Source of the DNA: Omphalotus guepiniiformis
Lineage: Eukaryota > Basidiomycota > Agaricomycetes > Agaricales > Omphalotaceae
Reading direction: 5' to 3'
Assembly (NCBI GenBank): GCA_028554645.1
Contig: JAQOOI010000017.1
Span: 496,001 to 560,000, forward strand
Length of the DNA: 64,000 bases
Of the stretch, positions 60,201-64,000 are shown piece after piece. The translations under genes and the position numbers were made by a program. The first letter of the stretch is position 1. Every line of letters starts with the position of its first letter. The notes beneath the pieces were generated by a model. The model searched no databases. It had not been told where the DNA came from and was given only the letters and a program-made list of their open reading frames with translations.

Positions 60201-61229
60201 GTGACGGAGAGTAGCTCTAAGGATGTATTGTTCCCGTCTACTATAGGCTGACAGAATGTCACTGCTGCCCAACAATTGCACTTGTCGCACCCTGTGACGA
60301 GATACAATGCATCATTAGGCATCTCCCATCCTTTCCGGCCATTAACATATTTGTACCACTCAGATGCATTGCGTATAGCGTACTGTCGTAGGCCAGCGAG
60401 ATTTCGAGCGTCGAAGCGGACTGCGCCTGTGGGTAAGACAATAATGGCACCTTCAGACATTGCCGATGTAAACGTTGACGTCGATCGAGCGGCCGAATTG
60501 AACAGCCTGTGCGGAACACAACTTCTAAGATGAGAATTACGGACCGGGAACAACAGAGAACTACGCACGGGATGTTTTCTACGCGCTCAGTCTGCGAACT
60601 TGCTACATACGAGTCGGGGGGGAACCTTAGATGCTGCCGTTCAACGTCCAAACTCTTTAAGGGAAATGGTTTAAAACCATCGGGAACCCCATCGCTATTG
60701 AGAGGACTATCTGATGAATGACACACGTTGAAGAGGTATCGAAAACCTCCGTCATTCACCACACCGACATCGCCCACCATTACTCCCTCTGCTAGATGTG
60801 CAGTTGTTGGTCCTTCGTAAGGCTCCGGAAGCCAAAGAGGGAATCCCTGGCGTTTCGGGAGCAGTAGGCGAGCATAGGTTTCGCTATCTGTACCAGTAAG
60901 AACATTCGAATTGGGTACAGTGGAAAGGAAGGTGCGAGCTGGAGGGTTGCATTGAGGTTGGTCCGATGGGCTGTGGAATGCTTGATGGTGGGTTGTAGAG
61001 AATTGACTGATATTGAATGTACCACCGCTAACGCAGACATTCTGAGCATTTGAAAAGACCCGAATATCTATGTACTCGTCATTCCAACCGACAACGCAGA
61101 TAAAACGTCAACGTACTCTATAGGGTTCGCTGCCGCCGCTGAAGAATCAGATGGAATTGCCGTCGAAGCAGCTGAGGGAGGCACCACTTCAGCTATTTGT
61201 TCTTTCGCGACGCTAGAGGTATGGGTCAT
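57237..61229 (-). CDS. Chimeric protein: Agaricomycete-type domain fused to PH-CNH of a Rho GEF (copy 2)
   Basis: Paralogue of the 51986 gene on the opposite strand, diverged along its whole length. Start at 61229 (MTHTSSVAKEQIAEVVPPSA). The N-terminal half matches copy 1: IRVFSNAQNVCVSGGTFNIS, KRQGFPLWLPEPYEG, DARNLAGLRQYAIRNASEWY, VNGRKGWEMPNDALYLVTGC, DKCNCWAAVTF and SKGTHIPFGLDAGGFPG. The same linker exons follow (KAGVVTHDDECSSLLEP; SAMPEDEDLIGSVL; CAFLLPSNSADPIDALPLRD). The PH part is KIVFPPGEQ, HMDLRSAPIHSGKLFW, CHVFLFND, VVLTRAQVTNSTTEYHEVHR and VETAQEQIEWTKKTGQ. The CNH part is ANFFRVGKVGSRTLVVYMRQ, SKSEWFRIYR, LPNVESFDLVFLNMKLAIMC and FIEIRQLETGRLEQILLG. An additional intron (after FRIYR, near 57905-57965) is absent from copy 1 and the GEF. 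No DH domain. The first intron boundary near 61075-61130 is uncertain. Confidence 0.65.
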
Positions 61230-62080
61230 AATCAGTCTTCAGTATTGTCGTCGAAAGCACCATGAGAGAGGTTCTAGTATAGATTCAAGAGTGACAGGAG
61301 AAGCGCCCAATCGTCACATCTCACTGCTCTGTCAATGATAACGAGATTGAAGTTCTGCGAACCATGCTGTCAAACTGGAAGCAAAAATATACTTGAATAT
61401 GATATAATTTGTTCGTGATGACTCAAGACTGAATTCAGACCACCGTTCGGACTAGGGGAAGCTGTAGTCGTCCCCAGGGATCGTGTATCCAGATTTTTGG
61501 AACCGCCATATGTGAGTTTACAATTCCTGCAACCAGACCAACCAAAAAGTACCAGATTTTATCGAGACTTGGCCCTTTTGGATGGGTGCAATTCTCTCAT
61601 GGATGGTCAAAGTTCCACTTTCATTCTACGACACGTTTCAAGAAGTTGAAGTTAAGAAAAAGACAGCGACAATGAGGCTGTATGCGTTTTGGCTAAATAC
61701 TAGCGCAGGTGATATTCTAATAACCGGCTCCCTCAGTCTGCCTCAGTTTGCCCCGGCCCGAGGGCTAAGCCTAGTATATGGTTGATCGTTATATCCTTCC
61801 AGTTGCACAAAATTGTACTAGGATGGACGTAAATAGCAATACAGATATTCAATCATTGCCAGTCGTACTCTAGAGTAGTGCCACATTTACTTATACTTCG
61901 ATAAAGGACTTCAAACTGCACAGACCAAAGTGTGCATACTCAAGAACTGTCGGAAGTTACATCGTAGTGAGATATACTAAATGAAATTAATTGAGACCGC
62001 CGTGGGTTCTTTGATATCTACGTCGCGGAAGAGGGATTTTTGATGAATATATTGTCGCCCTTGATATTGAGGAAAGAATA
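61230..62080. other. AT-rich spacer
   Basis: About 850 bp holding the chimera-2 promoter and the 3' UTR of the methyltransferase gene. A 67-codon frame at 61582-61785 lacks motifs. Nothing recognised. Confidence 0.5.
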
Positions 62081-63430
62081 CTAAATAAATGGAACAAAAT
62101 CAGAACGCCAAATCAGAATCGACGATGAAATCGTATACACTACCTCTGCAAGATAGGCCGATTCGTCATGGTGATAGTTCAAATAGACAAGATTGGGCTG
62201 CAAATCGGAAAACATCAGACGAAACGTCGAAACATATGTACGCCACAATCAGCGCGCGCAACAACCACAACAACCAACAACCCACCTCCGTCCAAAACGG
62301 CCTCAATCCCGCCGCTTCCAAAGTCTCCCACCATTTCAGGAACCTATCAAACTGATTATTCCAAGCGTGGATTTCAAGTTGCATCTGCCCGAAAGGAAGA
62401 GGCTTCCCTCGCTCGATATATGACTTTACGAGCGTGGTGAGCGTTTCGAATTCCCAAGTCTCAATATCGATCTTGAGAAGATCTATATGTGTGTGGCCTA
62501 ACGAAAGCGCTCCGAGTCAGCGAAAGAAAGAAAGAACAGAAAAAGTTGATATAAATCACCGCTGGAAACTGTCAAAGTCAAGACGTGATCAGCGGTGATA
62601 ATCTACATACCATTCATGCGCATAAGGGATTGAAGTGTATACATCTCGGGGTCGCTGTCGCCTGATGCTGGGTGATCCGAGCCCGCTAGACCGTAAGGGT
62701 AGAAGTGCGTGCGTGATTTTGAGAAACTTTCAATCTCAGGACCGAATGAGTTCACAGAGAAGTCGTAGCCCCATAGCTGACAGTGGCGAGTTTCAGAGAG
62801 GAGCTGGGCTTCGAAGGAGGATTCGCCGTTGATACCTAAACAACAAAGATTGAATGAGCGCGGTGTTGATGCCGAACACGCTGGTAGTTACCGAAGGAGT
62901 AGACGATACAGTCTTTTTTGTCCCGCAAGCGTGATAACCCGCATACCCATTTCCCGCCATCGCCCATGGCACCAATGCGCCGAACCTCATGAGGACAGTT
63001 GTATGCGGCAGGGAAGAAGTCCCCTAAAGATATCGTCAGTTGAACACAGTGGTCTGGTAGATCCATTAATTGTACACGGACAGACAGTATACGCTGGCCA
63101 AGGGGATTTATCCTCAGGGTACCTAAAAGAAAGAGTAAATTATTGAAAATCATGCTCAGAAGGCGTCAAATCGACTTACATTTGTACATCCTGTGGAGTC
63201 GGTCCAAATTTGCGAATAGCGCCCTTTCGGTCCTGAAGAACGCCTGCATATATCGCGTCTGATTCAGCCAAACGCTCTGCAAGCTCGCCAGTAGATATTT
63301 GGCGAAAATACGATGATGTCAAGGACGGTCGGTAATCCGAAGGTAAGAGGAGCAGGGCAGTCGCTAATAGAGTTAACGCGACGAATGTAACATAGCGAGG
63401 ATGACGCCGCCATACGGGAATAAGAGCCAT
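62081..63430 (-). CDS. Membrane-anchored methyltransferase (Methyltransf_22 / METTL24-like)
   Basis: Start at 63430 (MALIPVWRRHPRYVTFVALT) gives one N-terminal transmembrane anchor (YVTFVALTLLATALLLL), a type II membrane topology. The lumenal or extracellular domain shows the Methyltransf_22 features: FFPAAYNCPHEVRRIGAMGD, GGKWVCGLSRL, CIVYSFG, GINGESSFEAQLL, LWGYDFSVNSFGPEIE, MYTLQSLMRMNGHTHIDLLK with IDIETWEFETL, PFGQMQLEIHAWNNQFDRFL, and KWWETLEAAGLRPFWTEPNL. The final intron (gtgggttg...tttgcag, about 62208-62301) joins FWTE to PNLVYLNYHHDES and ends at 62081. Without it the frame would run into an alternative stop. About six exons; all typical blocks are present. Substrate unknown for this family. 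Confidence 0.82.
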
Positions 63431-64000
63431 GACTGGAGAAACCTCAGGGAGCTGTTCCAAGAACGAGTTTTCCTCAAGTTGGTTTCCTGGCGGTCAGAGG
63501 TAATATTTGAAGATGTGGAGAGAGTCTAAGTGTGAAGAGTTCCTGAAGGGGTGAGAGCATTGATACGAGATTTTGATTCTACGTTCGGCCTGAAAGCAAC
63601 ACCGGGGATGTTTGCCGCTGAATGATTATTGATTCCCTAGTTCATCACCCGATGGCCGTACTACTACTCATTTCATCTTCGGAGAACATTGAACTGTAGA
63701 CAGGTAGACAGGAAATCAATCAATTTGAGATTTGAGGGTGAGATCGACAGTTACAGAGTGTCCCTTTGACACGGTAAGCGACGACGCCGACGAGCGTCCA
63801 TTTAGAGAACGTGATAAACACGTGCCTCTATTTACTTCCATCGTCGTCGGCTTCACGAACCAAGCAAAGTCTAAAAAAGGTAGCACGCTTTATTGTTTCA
63901 TTCTTATTGTCTTCGCGTCTCAATTCAGGGACCGTCTTTTTATTGTTCTTTATCGTCCTTTTGTTCGCATGGCTGCTTATATGGACTGACAATATCGCGT
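63431..64000. other. Upstream region of the methyltransferase, window edge
   Basis: About 570 bp up to the edge. An 85-codon plus-strand frame at 63732-63989 has no motif. No further gene called. Confidence 0.5.

Noticed and set aside
61582..61785. 67-codon plus-strand frame
   Set aside because: AT-rich spacer, no motif, no paralogue.

Overview
This window is nuclear DNA of a filamentous basidiomycete, most likely an Agaricomycete (mushroom-forming fungus). Its genes are cut by many short GT-AG introns (about 50-70 nt) and by very small exons, and the protein families are fungal or basidiomycete: ROM2-type Rho GEF, PHOX-like flavin hydroxylase, Msd1/ADIP, F-box-LRR, and an Agaricomycete-type domain carrying a YVNGR...VTGCDK signature. 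No prokaryotic, organellar or viral block was seen. Gene models were built by hand from reading frames, splice signals and conserved motifs; exon ends of the less conserved genes are approximate.

Layout. 1-25 kb is mostly housekeeping: the 3' part of DNA polymerase delta subunit 4, a PHOX-type FAD monooxygenase, an ADIP/Msd1 coiled-coil protein, a repeat-bearing spacer, a ubiquitin-like/WLM metalloprotease, a single-pass membrane protein, MSH6, a DHHC palmitoyltransferase, a ZNF511-like zinc-finger protein and a KHDC4/BLOM7-like KH splicing protein. 25-40 kb holds a tRNA-Asn, a Trm140/METTL2-type tRNA m3C methyltransferase, a ROM2-like Rho GEF with two DH domains, a second tRNA-Asn, mitochondrial GatA, two secreted propeller-like paralogues facing away from each other, and an F-box gene with a decayed copy. 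41-43 kb is a 1.6-kb gag-only LTR retrotransposon with equal-length, apparently identical LTRs and a 5-bp target duplication. 43-51 kb holds a very small ORF gene, GPATCH1, MAK11, a third tRNA-Asn and an L-rhamnonate dehydratase-like enolase-superfamily gene.

52-61 kb is the most unusual part. Two paralogous chimeric genes lie tail to tail. Each joins an Agaricomycete-type N-terminal domain to the PH and CNH domains of the ROM2-like GEF, without the DH exchange domains. In the plus-strand copy the last exons are almost identical, introns included, to the GEF gene at 31.7-32.3 kb, while the exons before them are clearly diverged. A relic of the original, diverged 3' end still lies just downstream. 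This points to recent ectopic gene conversion or recombination. The window closes with a membrane-anchored methyltransferase (Methyltransf_22 type).

Other notable points are an apparent one-nucleotide exon that restores the DHHC-CPW motif in the palmitoyltransferase, MSH6 functional motifs carried on 13-nt microexons, a probable GC-AG intron, three tRNA-Asn genes with the same mature sequence but unrelated introns, and only 31 bp between the divergent start codons of the methyltransferase and the Rho GEF. Functionally the genes cover DNA replication and repair (POLD4, MSH6, WLM protease), RNA processing and translation (KHDC4, GPATCH1, MAK11, Trm140-like, GatA, tRNAs), Rho1/cell-wall signalling (GEF and chimeras), microtubule anchoring (ADIP/Msd1) and small-molecule catabolism (monooxygenase, rhamnonate dehydratase).
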